NCBI GenBank assembly: GCA_031273515.1
Contig: JAISRU010000165.1
Location: 1-6,480 of the forward strand
Length of the DNA stretch: 6,480 bases
DNA from: Bacteroidales bacterium
GTDB taxonomy: Bacteria > Bacteroidota > Bacteroidia > Bacteroidales > WCHB1-69
Direction: 5' to 3'
A program made the translations under genes and the position numbers. The notes beneath the pieces were generated by a model. The model did no database searches. It saw only the letters and a list, made by a program, of their open reading frames with translations, and was not told the DNA's origin. Below, piece by piece: positions 1 through 6,352 of the stretch. Numbering within the stretch: the first letter of the stretch is position 1; each line of letters starts with the position of its first letter.

Positions 1-1
1 T

Positions 2-772
2 ATGGAACTTCCTCCCTATCGGATTCCTACGTGGAAAAGTTTATTTAAACATACATGGAGAATGGGCAAAGAATTTCTTTTAAAAATAGTTACATGGGTT
101 TTAGGAGGATGTATTCTGATTTGGTTTTTGAATTATTTTCCCAGACATACAGACAACGAAATGTCGGCTCTCAAAGATTCTATCAAACATGAAATTAATC
201 TTTGTCGTGATCACACAGACTTCGATTCGATAAAAGCAGAAAAAGAAAAAGAGATTGTTCGGATTGAATATAAAGAGAAGAAATTCCAGCAAGACAGTTC
301 ATATCTTGGCAGAATCGGCATTATGATAATGCCTGTCATGAAACCGTTAGGATTTGATTGGAAACTTACTATTTCTGTTTTTTCGGGACTTTTTGCCAAA
401 GAAATTGTTATTTCCTCCTTGGCTATTATGCACACTGTTGAGATCGACGGTGATGATCCTACTACCGATGAAAATAAATTAAGGATACAGCAAAGTTTGA
501 ACAAAACATACACTTTTCCTGTTATTTTTAGTCTGATGCTGTTCATTCTGATCTATTTCCCTTGTATTGCAACGATTATCGCTATCAAAAAGGAATCAAA
601 ATCATGTATAGCGCTCAAAATGTCGTCAAGACCGCATAGCGGTATCACAACAGAATTAAAATCATGGGGATGGGCTTTGTTTGTCATAGTTTATAGCATC
701 GTACTTGCGTGGATAGCGTCTTTTATTGTGTATCAGACAGCAAAATTATGTGTCGCTCTTTTCATGCTTTAA
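2..772 (+). CDS. feoB: Ferrous iron transport protein B, C-terminal part (5' end outside window)
   Basis: FeoB is the inner-membrane Fe(II) importer, with an N-terminal GTPase domain and a C-terminal membrane gate. Only the last 256 codons are here; the ATG at position 2 is an internal Met in the conserved MELPPYRIP stretch, so the G domain and true start lie to the left. Visible family signatures are MELPPYRIP (fragment residues 1-9), a membrane helix (about 25-46), SYLGRIG (100-106), PLGFDWK (115-121), GLFAKEIVIS (129-138) in the second helix, a helix at about 172-195 containing YFPCIATI, and a last helix at about 222-248. The charged segment 49-98 is the usual variable loop. The oddity is about 20 extra residues (around 199-218) between AIKKES and KSWGWALF, which family members, as I recall them, join almost directly. 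The reading frame stays open, so the protein is probably functional. The gene converges with sufD. Confidence 0.95.
   Translation: MELPPYRIPTWKSLFKHTWRMGKEFLLKIVTWVLGGCILIWFLNYFPRHTDNEMSALKDSIKHEINLCRDHTDFDSIKAEKEKEIVRIEYKEKKFQQDSSYLGRIGIMIMPVMKPLGFDWKLTISVFSGLFAKEIVISSLAIMHTVEIDGDDPTTDENKLRIQQSLNKTYTFPVIFSLMLFILIYFPCIATIIAIKKESKSCIALKMSSRPHSGITTELKSWGWALFVIVYSIVLAWIASFIVYQTAKLCVALFML
593..666 (+). repeat. 60-nt in-frame insertion in feoB bounded by a 14-bp duplication
   Basis: The 14-mer GAATCAAAATCATG (593-606) recurs with one mismatch as GAATTAAAATCATG (653-666), exactly 60 nt later. Between the copies lies ACCGC-ATA-GCGGT (631-643), a small perfect hairpin. The unit adds 20 codons to feoB without breaking frame. 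Removing one unit restores the expected family sequence, with AIKKES running straight into KSWGWALF. The site is the loop between the last two predicted membrane helices, on the cytoplasmic side by the usual FeoB topology. It could be a short palindromic element or a local duplication followed by divergence; the interior does not resemble the flanking feoB sequence, which favours insertion. Confidence 0.6.
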
Positions 773-852
773 GAATTTTTGGAGTTGCTCTTGCTTTATT
801 GGGATTCTACATATACAGACGTGTCCACAAAAAATTGAAAATTGAAAATTGA
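748..852 (+). CDS. Possible 34-aa single-helix membrane protein overlapping the feoB end
   Basis: An ATG 25 nt before the end of feoB opens a different frame encoding 34 residues. The N-terminus has Cys2 and Arg3. A hydrophobic stretch at about residues 9-23 (RIFGVALALLGFYIY) is followed by the basic cluster RRVHKK (24-29) and a tail, LKIEN, that is encoded inside the AAAATTG heptamer array and ended by a TGA there. One short helix with a positive cytoplasmic flank is the plan of the small FeoB-associated membrane proteins often found just after feoB. However, those usually carry a cysteine cluster after the helix and this one does not. It may be a real small protein, a copy whose 3' end was replaced by the repeat array, or chance. 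No clear Shine-Dalgarno sequence is present, which is uninformative in this phylum. Confidence 0.35.
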   Translation: MCRSFHALRIFGVALALLGFYIYRRVHKKLKIEN

Positions 853-865
853 AAATTGAAAATTG
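831..865 (+). repeat. Heptamer tandem array, AAAATTG x5
   Basis: Five perfect head-to-tail copies of AAAATTG occupy this stretch, preceded by two further A residues. The array starts about 58 nt after the feoB stop, overlaps the 3' end of the possible small ORF, and directly abuts the left arm of the inverted repeat at 865-877. Perfect copies of so short a unit suggest slippage and possibly variable copy number between strains. Confidence 0.9.
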
Positions 866-899
866 CGCAAAGCGACGATTATTATTTCCCGCAGAATAC

Positions 900-928
900 C
901 GATAGATTTCCGCAGAATTGTTCTATCG
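900..928 (+). other. Small hairpin, possible weak feoB terminator
   Basis: CGATAGA (900-906) pairs perfectly with TCTATCG (922-928) across a 15-nt loop and is followed by TTTATTTG. The stem is short and AT-rich and the T-run is interrupted, so a role in ending feoB transcription is only possible. A 9-mer, CCGCAGAAT, occurs at 889-897 and again at 910-918 within the loop. Confidence 0.25.
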
Positions 929-933
929 TTTAT

Positions 934-957
934 TTGTTCACTCGTTCACTTGTCTAC
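934..957 (+). repeat. Octamer array, three copies of TTGTTCAC type
   Basis: TTGTTCAC, TCGTTCAC and TTGTCTAC follow one another with period 8. The same degenerate octamer reappears in the same orientation as a seven-copy array at 1186-1241, so the two arrays are related and enclose the GC-richer segment. Confidence 0.75.
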
Positions 958-1009
958 TTAATTTAATAATCATGTCAATCATTTAATCAGATAAATCACA
1001 GTTCAAGAC

Positions 1010-1049
1010 AAAAAGCGGAAGGCGAGTTTCTGGATTGGCTTTGCCTTCC
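1010..1049 (-). terminator. Candidate intrinsic terminator of the leftward operon
   Basis: Read on the minus strand, GGAAGGC (1049-1043) pairs perfectly with GCCTTCC (1023-1017) across a 19-nt loop. It is then followed by GC and a run of five T residues. A 7-bp GC-rich stem plus a T-run fits an intrinsic terminator about 200 nt after the sufD stop. The long loop and its location inside a repeat segment lower confidence; the stem may simply belong to the repeat. Confidence 0.35.
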
Positions 1050-1185
1050 TCCTTGCGGTTCGGCATAGACAAACAAGTTTGCCTCTGCGCTCACTCGCTG
1101 CGTCGGGTGCCACACTCCGCTCATTTCGACAGGCTCAATGACCGGAGTTACAATGACGACTACGTTATTTGCGTCGCTTGCGCTC

Positions 1186-1241
1186 TTGTTCACTTGTTTA
1201 CTTGTCCACTCGTCCACTTGTCCACTTGTCCACTTGTTTAC
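1186..1241 (+). repeat. Octamer tandem array, TTGTCCAC x7, abutting sufD
   Basis: Seven period-8 units follow in order: TTGTTCAC, TTGTTTAC, TTGTCCAC, TCGTCCAC, TTGTCCAC, TTGTCCAC, TTGTTTAC. Variation is mainly at positions 5 and 6 of the unit, with one change at position 2, suggesting an older array than the perfect AAAATTG array. It ends three bases beyond the sufD stop codon, so it sits in the 3' untranslated region of the leftward transcript. There are no spacers, so it is not a CRISPR array. Confidence 0.9.
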
Positions 1242-1244
1242 TGA

Positions 1245-2639
1245 TTACAGTTCGGGAAGGTCGATTGCAAAGTGGACAGTTTTTTTGTCGCAATTCGGGG
1301 TACACTGAGTACAGGAAACGATTTCTCCGGTGAGTCGTTTTTGGACCATATCTTCCAGATAGTTCAGCAGGGAATCGATGCTGATTTCGGCTAAGACTTC
1401 CTTCGCGAAGGCATGCATCAGAAGCGTACGAGCATTCTTTTCGCAGATACCTCTCGAACGTAGATAAAAAACAGCGCTTTCTTCCAACTGTCCGACCGTC
1501 GCCCCATGACTGCATTTGACGTCGTCGGCATAAATCTCCAGAAAGGGTTTGGTGATTACTGTTGCGTCGTCGGTCAGCAGGAGATTGCGATTCAGCTGAT
1601 ACGCTTTCGTTTTCTGAGCGTCGGGAGCAACAAAAATGTGTCCGGTGAAATGAGCCGATGCTGCGTCGTCTACAATGCCGTGATACATCTGACGACTTGT
1701 ACAGTCTTCCGCAAAATGATTAACATGCAAACAATTGCTTATCTGCTGATCCTTGTCTGCCATGTACAGTCCGTTGAAATGAACCGACGCAAATGGCTGC
1801 ATCATCGAAGAACGAATCGTATTGTGAACAACTCCGCCGTTAAAGGTATTGGTGTTGGTCGTAACAAGACTGCGTTTATACTGATAAATGTTCACCTCGT
1901 TGAGCAAAACCGAATTATTCTCTTTGTTTTCCAACTTGAAATAGTCGAATTGAGCGTTTTCGTCCACAATAATTTCCGTTATTCCGTTGATAAGCGTATT
2001 CTTACTTTCTAACGTATCGTCGCAATGAATTAATTTCAGGGAAGCATTTTTTCCTACGATAATCAGATTGCGTGTGTTGATAAACAGATTTCGGTCTGTT
2101 TTTACCACATTTGCCATTTGGACAGGCTTATCGCAATGGATGTTATCGGGAATATAGACAAAGAAACCGTCCTGCCATAAAGCGCCGTTGAGATGATGAA
2201 TGCCCGTCTGGACAGTCTTTTCCATATCTGAAAGATAAGGCTCAAGCAAAGGCAGACTGCGTTCCTTAGCCATGCGCAGACTTCCGATTGTAATTCCGTT
2301 GGGGAAGGAAGTCAGGGGTGTTCCGCTATGGACATACCACCCGTTGAGGAAAGTAAACATATACGAAGCAATATTATGGATCGCACAATTAAAGAAAGTT
2401 TCCACAGGACGATAATCGTCGGCTTGCTGTTGCAGGGAATAGGTATTTTGCAGTATTTTCTCCCATTTGAAATCACGCCACATTTCGTTCTGCTGAGAAG
2501 GAACTCCCTTGTCCTGAAAGAGCAACGTTTCTCTTTGTCGACTTTCTTTCAGCGGAGCGGGGTCTGTTTCCGACATAGCCGGCGAACAGGAACGGATGAA
2601 CTGCAAAAAATAATCATTGACTTCCTTTCTATTTATCAT
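1245..2639 (-). CDS. sufD: Fe-S cluster assembly protein SufD
   Basis: SufD is a cytoplasmic component of the SufBCD scaffold that builds Fe-S clusters and delivers them to apoproteins. The 464 residues fit the family, usually about 420-450. The N-terminal helical part contains the MWRDFKWEKIL segment (about 53-63), the middle is the beta-helix core, and the C-terminal helices carry the strongest signature, KCSHGATVG (375-383) followed by YLRSRGI. His378 appears to match the conserved His that in E. coli works with a SufB Cys at the cluster assembly site. The C-terminus has CTQC-TPNC (Cys443, 446, 450) and then a 14-residue tail. The start at 2639 lies 18 nt after lgt and directly behind a GAGGT; no nearby alternative Met is seen. 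As the last gene of the operon it is separated from sufB and sufC, neither of which is in the window. Confidence 0.95.
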   Translation of the reverse strand: MINRKEVNDYFLQFIRSCSPAMSETDPAPLKESRQRETLLFQDKGVPSQQNEMWRDFKWEKILQNTYSLQQQADDYRPVETFFNCAIHNIASYMFTFLNGWYVHSGTPLTSFPNGITIGSLRMAKERSLPLLEPYLSDMEKTVQTGIHHLNGALWQDGFFVYIPDNIHCDKPVQMANVVKTDRNLFINTRNLIIVGKNASLKLIHCDDTLESKNTLINGITEIIVDENAQFDYFKLENKENNSVLLNEVNIYQYKRSLVTTNTNTFNGGVVHNTIRSSMMQPFASVHFNGLYMADKDQQISNCLHVNHFAEDCTSRQMYHGIVDDAASAHFTGHIFVAPDAQKTKAYQLNRNLLLTDDATVITKPFLEIYADDVKCSHGATVGQLEESAVFYLRSRGICEKNARTLLMHAFAKEVLAEISIDSLLNYLEDMVQKRLTGEIVSCTQCTPNCDKKTVHFAIDLPEL

Positions 2640-2657
2640 ACCTCGACGATGCTGTTT

Positions 2658-3548
2658 TTATTGTATTTCTTTTGTCGTGTCTTTGTCTTTATCTTTGGAC
2701 TTGATTGCTGTCGGATATGTCTTCTTGGCGAAGGAATAATACAAACAGACAATCCCCAATAAAATAAAAGGAATACTCAGATACTGACCCATATTCAATA
2801 CAAGTTGATCCTCGAATGCTTCCTGATTTTCCTTGATAAATTCAATAAAGAACCGTGCCGTGAAGATAACGACCAACAATGTTCCGACGCTTCTTCCACC
2901 CGGAATATGTCCTTTTGTCTTCTTGAAATAATACCACATCTGATAGACAAACAGGGAAAAATAGACCAATGCCTCATAAATCTGCGACGGATGACGCGGC
3001 TCACAGCAGTCTTTCGTTCCCTCCAATTGCATGAAGACAAATCCCCATGGAAGCGTGGTAACGGTTCCGATAATTTCGGAATTCATCAAATTACCGCAAC
3101 GAACAAATGCCGCCGCCAACGGAATACAAATGGCTAATCGGTCGAACAACCATATCAGACTTACATGATGTTTTCTTGAAAAATAGAGCACAAACAGAAT
3201 AATGGCAATTGTTCCTCCGTGACTTGCCAATCCTGCATAACCGATAAACTCCCAGCCTTCCGATGTTTCCTGAAAGGGGATAAATATTTCCAAGATATGA
3301 TCTTTGAAATAGCTCCAGTCGTAAAACAGACAATGCCCCAAACGAAGTCCAACGACAGTCCACAGGATTGTAAAACCCATAAAACGGTCTATCAGGTTCA
3401 TGTCGGCTTTTTCGTTTTTGGCTATTTTTTGCAGTATAAGACAGGCAAGCACAAAACCGCTTGTCAGCAGTATGCCGTACCACCCCAATCGAAGAGCGCC
3501 TGTCTGAAAAAGTATCGGGTCAGTATCCCATATAATGTAATTCAGCAT
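2658..3548 (-). CDS. lgt: Prolipoprotein diacylglyceryl transferase
   Basis: Lgt is an inner-membrane enzyme that moves the diacylglyceryl group of phosphatidylglycerol to the lipobox Cys of prolipoproteins, the first step of lipoprotein maturation. The 296 residues match the family (about 260-300), with several hydrophobic helices, the first at about 22-40. Key motifs are SHGG (109-112), with His110 matching the essential His103 of E. coli; RCGNLMNSE (150-158), the Lgt signature, with Arg150 matching Arg143; RHPSQIYEA (185-193); ARFFIEF (231-237), with Arg232 matching Arg239; and the late GQYLSIPF segment (254-261). The C-terminal 14 residues are a charged Lys/Asp-rich tail with no apparent domain. 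It lies 28 nt after cysS and 18 nt before sufD, so it is probably co-transcribed. Nothing suggests damage. Confidence 0.97.
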   Translation of the reverse strand: MLNYIIWDTDPILFQTGALRLGWYGILLTSGFVLACLILQKIAKNEKADMNLIDRFMGFTILWTVVGLRLGHCLFYDWSYFKDHILEIFIPFQETSEGWEFIGYAGLASHGGTIAIILFVLYFSRKHHVSLIWLFDRLAICIPLAAAFVRCGNLMNSEIIGTVTTLPWGFVFMQLEGTKDCCEPRHPSQIYEALVYFSLFVYQMWYYFKKTKGHIPGGRSVGTLLVVIFTARFFIEFIKENQEAFEDQLVLNMGQYLSIPFILLGIVCLYYSFAKKTYPTAIKSKDKDKDTTKEIQ

Positions 3549-3576
3549 TTGTTGATTTATTTAAGTTTGTTTTTAT

Positions 3577-5070
3577 TTATTTGCTATTATTTATCGACCA
3601 TTCAACGCCCTCTTTGGTATCTTTCAGACTTATGCCTGTTTGAGCAAGCATGTCGCGGATACTGTCGGCGGTTGCATAATCTTTCTGTTCTTTTGCTCTT
3701 TTGCGTAATGCGATAAGGATTGTCATCAGTTCGTCTTGCAGACTGTCGGTTGTCGTTTGGGTTTCGCTCAATTTCATCCCCAGAATATCAAACAGAAATA
3801 CGTCGAACAATGTTTTAAAGTCGTCGATATTTTGTTGTGTCAATGTTATTTTTTCGTCGTTTGCCTGATTGATAATTCTTGCCGCCTCAAACAGACAGGC
3901 AATCACAATGGGACTGTTAAAATCGTCATCCATTGCATTGAGGCAATCCTGATAAAGTTCTTGCGGATTTTCGCAGGAAGAAGACGACGGTTTCAGTTTG
4001 CTTAACAGTCTGTAAGCGGCAAACAGTTTTTGCATTCCTTTTTCGGCTGCGGTCAGGGCTTCGTTGGAAAAATCAATGGTACTTCCGTAGTGAGCCTGCA
4101 AGATAAAAAAACGGATTGTCATCGGAGAAAATGCCTGTTGAAGCGAAGCATGTTTTCCCGTAAAGAACTCGTTCAGCGTGATGAAATTCCCTAAGGATTT
4201 CCCCATTTTCTGACCGTTGATCGTAATCATATTATTATGTATCCAATATTTCACGGTATCGGTCTGATTGGCAATTCGGTTCTGACAGATTTCCGCTTCG
4301 TGATGAGGAAACATCAAATCCATACCGCCTCCGTGTATATCGAACTCTTGTCCGAGGTATTTTGTACTCATTGCGGTACATTCGAGATGCCATCCGGGGA
4401 AGCCGTCGCTCCATGGCGACTGCCAACGCATAATATGCTCAGGAGACGCTTTTTTCCACAGTGCGAAATCGGCGGGATTGCGTTTTTCCTGTTGAGCTTC
4501 CAATTCGCGTGTAGCGACGAGCAGATCTTCTAACTTTCTGCCCGACAAAATCCCGTAAGGAAAATCTTCATTGTATTTAGCTATGTCGAAATAGACCGAT
4601 CCATTAGAAACGTAGGCATAACCTGTCTCCAATATTTTCTGTACGACCGCTATTTGTTCCATGATATGACCGCTGGCTCTGCATTCTATACTCGGACGCG
4701 ACACATTGAGGGCATCCATAGCGAAATGATATTGGTCGATGTAATACTGAGCCACTTCCATAGGTTCGAGTTGTTCTGCACGCGCTTTTTTCCCGATTTT
4801 ATCTTCGCCTTCGTCGGCGTCGTTTTCGAGATGTCCGACGTCGGTAATATTGCGCACATAGCGGACGCGATAACCCAGAAATTTCAAATACCGAAATATC
4901 AGATCGAACACGATTGCCGGACGAGCATGACCCAGATGCGGATAACCATACACGGTTGGTCCGCAGACATACATTCCGACAAAAGGCTCATGCATGGGTT
5001 TAAAGAGTTCTTTTTTGCGCGACAGCGTATTATGTACGGTCAGATGATGCGATTTAATTTCGTCTTTCAT
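3577..5070 (-). CDS. cysS: Cysteinyl-tRNA synthetase
   Basis: This cytoplasmic class I aminoacyl-tRNA synthetase charges tRNA-Cys. At 497 residues it is slightly longer than E. coli CysS (461), with all catalytic parts present. The ATP-binding HIGH-type motif is PHLGHARP (44-51) and the KMSKS-type loop is KMGKS (288-292), the Gly variant that I recall as common in Bacteroidota. The zinc site that selects cysteine is complete: Cys36 in VCGPTVY, Cys231 in WHLECTAMS, His256 and Glu260 in PHHEAE. The spacing 231-256-260 equals that of E. coli 209-234-238. A DALR-type helical domain follows, with MDDDFNSP at 380-387, then a short C-terminal region. The start at 5070 is only 6 nt after the upstream DUF1573 gene, so translational coupling is plausible. 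Confidence 0.98.
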   Translation of the reverse strand: MKDEIKSHHLTVHNTLSRKKELFKPMHEPFVGMYVCGPTVYGYPHLGHARPAIVFDLIFRYLKFLGYRVRYVRNITDVGHLENDADEGEDKIGKKARAEQLEPMEVAQYYIDQYHFAMDALNVSRPSIECRASGHIMEQIAVVQKILETGYAYVSNGSVYFDIAKYNEDFPYGILSGRKLEDLLVATRELEAQQEKRNPADFALWKKASPEHIMRWQSPWSDGFPGWHLECTAMSTKYLGQEFDIHGGGMDLMFPHHEAEICQNRIANQTDTVKYWIHNNMITINGQKMGKSLGNFITLNEFFTGKHASLQQAFSPMTIRFFILQAHYGSTIDFSNEALTAAEKGMQKLFAAYRLLSKLKPSSSSCENPQELYQDCLNAMDDDFNSPIVIACLFEAARIINQANDEKITLTQQNIDDFKTLFDVFLFDILGMKLSETQTTTDSLQDELMTILIALRKRAKEQKDYATADSIRDMLAQTGISLKDTKEGVEWSINNSK

Positions 5071-5076
5071 GTGGTG

Positions 5077-6165
5077 TTATTCTTTAGGTTTGGGGTTCAC
5101 GAAGCCTGTGATTTTAAGTACGACTTTCGATTGAGTTGGGTCATTGGTAATAACGTCGATAGTACGGATTTGTTTACCTGTTTTGCCATGTGTACGGAAG
5201 ACGGCTTTAATGACAGTCGTTTCGCCGGGTTCGAGGTCATTTTTTTCAGGATTTCCCACCGTGCATCCGCAGGACGATTTCAATTTACGGATATGCAGCG
5301 TACTTTTCCCTGTATTGGAGATGCTGTAGTTATGACTGATTTCGTCGCCTTCGGAAGCGGTACCGAACTCGTAGTTCATATTGTCGAAGGACACTTTCGG
5401 AGCATTGGCTTTTTGTTCAGGCGTCCATGCGTCGAAGTCGTCGTAGATTTCCCCTGTGATGTACAGCGACTTGGCAGGACGATTGGTATCATTGGTGGTA
5501 ATCGTGATTTTATCCCAGACGTTGCCCCAGTCGTTTTTAGCCGCCGCCGTATATTTAAAGACGATGCGACCTTCTTCTTTCGGAGCTAATTTAGCGGGCA
5601 TGCTCAGTATCTGGACAGCGGCAGGCAATAGATGATAAGCGAAGGTCATGGTATCGCCGTAGACGTTGTAGATGCCAAACGTATCCGTAATGACGGACAC
5701 AGGGTTCATTGTCGGATAGCGCAGTGAATTGGTTTTATAGCGCAGATTACCTTCCATCATGCCGTAGATTTCTTCTTTAGTTTTGACTCTCGGCGTTATG
5801 TTTGCCTGGACGGTCAGCGTATAGGTTTTGTTGACGCCGTTTTCGTTCGTTTTGACGTCTATCGAATGCGAATAAGCGCCCGACAGATTACGAGGATTTA
5901 AGGTAACAGTAATATTTCCTTTTTCCGCAGGGAGGATTGGATTTCTGTTCCAGTTAGCGCGAACTGCTCCTCTATTGGCAATGGCGACGTCTATAATTGT
6001 AACGTTCGACTTGGATTTATTTTCGTAGGCAAAACTACAGTTGACTTCACCATCAGTTTCGTTGATTGCGGAGAAGTTATGCGATGTCTTGTCAAACGAC
6101 AGACCCTGAGCCGAAACCCAGGATGATATAAATGTAAACCAAATAATTAAACTAAAATATTTCAT
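5077..6165 (-). CDS. Secreted DUF1573-type Ig-like repeat protein
   Basis: The function is unknown. The 362-residue protein begins with a clear signal peptide: Met-Lys, a hydrophobic core, and VSA before a probable signal peptidase I cut at 19/20. No lipobox Cys is present, so it should be periplasmic or exported, not a lipoprotein. Three Ig/ASH-like beta units can be seen: about 22-125, about 126-240, and about 258-358. The last is a typical DUF1573 domain, with FGTASEGDEISHNYSISNTG, SSCGCT (297-302; Cys299 and Cys301), the LEPGET turn, and VITNDP near its end. The first two keep the beta pattern (for example SFDKTSHNF and ITTNDT) but lack SCGC. It is the first gene of the operon, 32-39 nt behind a -7 promoter box and 6 nt before cysS. 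The family is common in Bacteroidota, usually without an assigned role. Confidence 0.9.
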   Translation of the reverse strand: MKYFSLIIWFTFISSWVSAQGLSFDKTSHNFSAINETDGEVNCSFAYENKSKSNVTIIDVAIANRGAVRANWNRNPILPAEKGNITVTLNPRNLSGAYSHSIDVKTNENGVNKTYTLTVQANITPRVKTKEEIYGMMEGNLRYKTNSLRYPTMNPVSVITDTFGIYNVYGDTMTFAYHLLPAAVQILSMPAKLAPKEEGRIVFKYTAAAKNDWGNVWDKITITTNDTNRPAKSLYITGEIYDDFDAWTPEQKANAPKVSFDNMNYEFGTASEGDEISHNYSISNTGKSTLHIRKLKSSCGCTVGNPEKNDLEPGETTVIKAVFRTHGKTGKQIRTIDVITNDPTQSKVVLKITGFVNPKPKE

Positions 6166-6203
6166 ACTGTTTCTTTTAAAAGTTCGTTAAAAATAAATAA
6201 GTG

Positions 6204-6211
6204 CAAAGGTA
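6204..6211 (-). promoter_or_regulatory. Bacteroidota-type -7 promoter box for the operon
   Basis: On the minus strand the sequence reads TACCTTTG, an exact match to the TAnnTTTG -7 element used by the Bacteroidota primary sigma factor. It would start transcription at about 6197, giving a leader of roughly 30 nt before the ATG at 6165. No good TTTG -33 box is visible at the usual spacing of about 19-21 nt; that place is taken by the AATTGAT heptamer array. The nearest TTG (6228-6226) is only 14 nt upstream of the -7 box. Confidence 0.7.
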
Positions 6212-6219
6212 CTAAATTT

Positions 6220-6247
6220 AATTGACAATTGATAATTGATAATTGAT
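6220..6247 (+). repeat. Heptamer tandem array, AATTGAT x4
   Basis: One AATTGAC and three perfect AATTGAT units are followed by a partial AATT (6248-6251). It begins 8 nt from the -7 box on its upstream side and forms the left outer arm of the inverted repeat at 6220-6348. It has the same period as the AAAATTG array after feoB and a similar AATTG core. Confidence 0.9.
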
Positions 6248-6348
6248 AATTAGCCTGCGGAAAAAGCAATGACGTCTCTCCTCTCTCCATTTTGAAGAGG
6301 GACTGGGGGGGGGCGTCCGCAGGCATTATGAATTATTCATTGTCAATT
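6220..6348. repeat. Imperfect inverted-repeat element with a G9 run
   Basis: GCCTGCGGA (6253-6261) is perfectly inverted as TCCGCAGGC (6316-6324). The outer arms continue imperfectly: AATTGACAAT at 6220-6229 is mirrored by ATTGTCAATT at 6339-6348. The inside has a smaller stem, CCTCT (6280-6284) with AGAGG (6296-6300), around a CTCCATTTTGA loop, and then nine G residues (6305-6313). The inner words resemble a widespread type of Bacteroidota intergenic repeat, from memory. It has no coding capacity. It may be a MITE- or REP-like element placed just upstream of the operon promoter. Confidence 0.6.
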
Positions 6349-6352
6349 AGAA

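Larger units (their letters stand above)
865..1183. repeat. Repeat element with imperfect terminal inverted repeats
   Basis: GCGCAAAGCGACG (865-877) is matched in reverse complement by CGTCGCTTGCGC (1172-1183) with a single-base indel, bounding about 319 bp. Short tandem arrays sit immediately outside both ends: the AAAATTG heptamers on the left and the TTGTCCAC octamers on the right. The segment at about 1015-1185 is visibly more GC-rich than its surroundings. It includes a stretch at about 1119-1155 (key words TTTCGACAGGCTCAATGACC) that I recognise as a type common among dispersed intergenic repeats in Bacteroidota genomes; that recognition is from memory. There is no transposase, so it would be non-autonomous if mobile. 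Open frames across it are repeat translations, not genes. Confidence 0.5.

Noticed and set aside
2..4. ATG at the left edge as the start of a 256-residue protein
   Set aside because: The Met falls inside the conserved MELPPYRIP segment of FeoB, which is preceded by several hundred residues in complete proteins; the gene is cut by the window edge.
996..1217. Minus-strand open frame of 73 codons in the feoB-sufD gap, and a + strand frame at 1035-1244
   Set aside because: Both translate the dispersed-repeat segment and the octamer array (period-8 protein repeats at one end); the content is repeat DNA, not protein-like.
934..1241. Possible CRISPR array
   Set aside because: The units are 8 bp, contiguous and without spacers, and no cas genes are present.
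1506..2012. Open + strand frames opposite sufD (also 2328-2762)
   Set aside because: They overlap conserved sufD or lgt coding sequence and have no motif or promoter of their own.
2640..2660. Possible terminator or promoter between lgt and sufD
   Set aside because: The gap is only 18 nt, with no stem or TAnnTTTG box; co-transcription is simpler.
3219..3716. Open + strand frame across the lgt-cysS junction
   Set aside because: It is antisense to lgt and the cysS 3' end; no supporting features are visible.
4654..5589. Long + strand open frame (311 codons) across cysS and the DUF1573 gene
   Set aside because: It lies antisense to two genes with strong family motifs, spans their junction, and its translation shows no recognisable domain; it is a codon-bias shadow.
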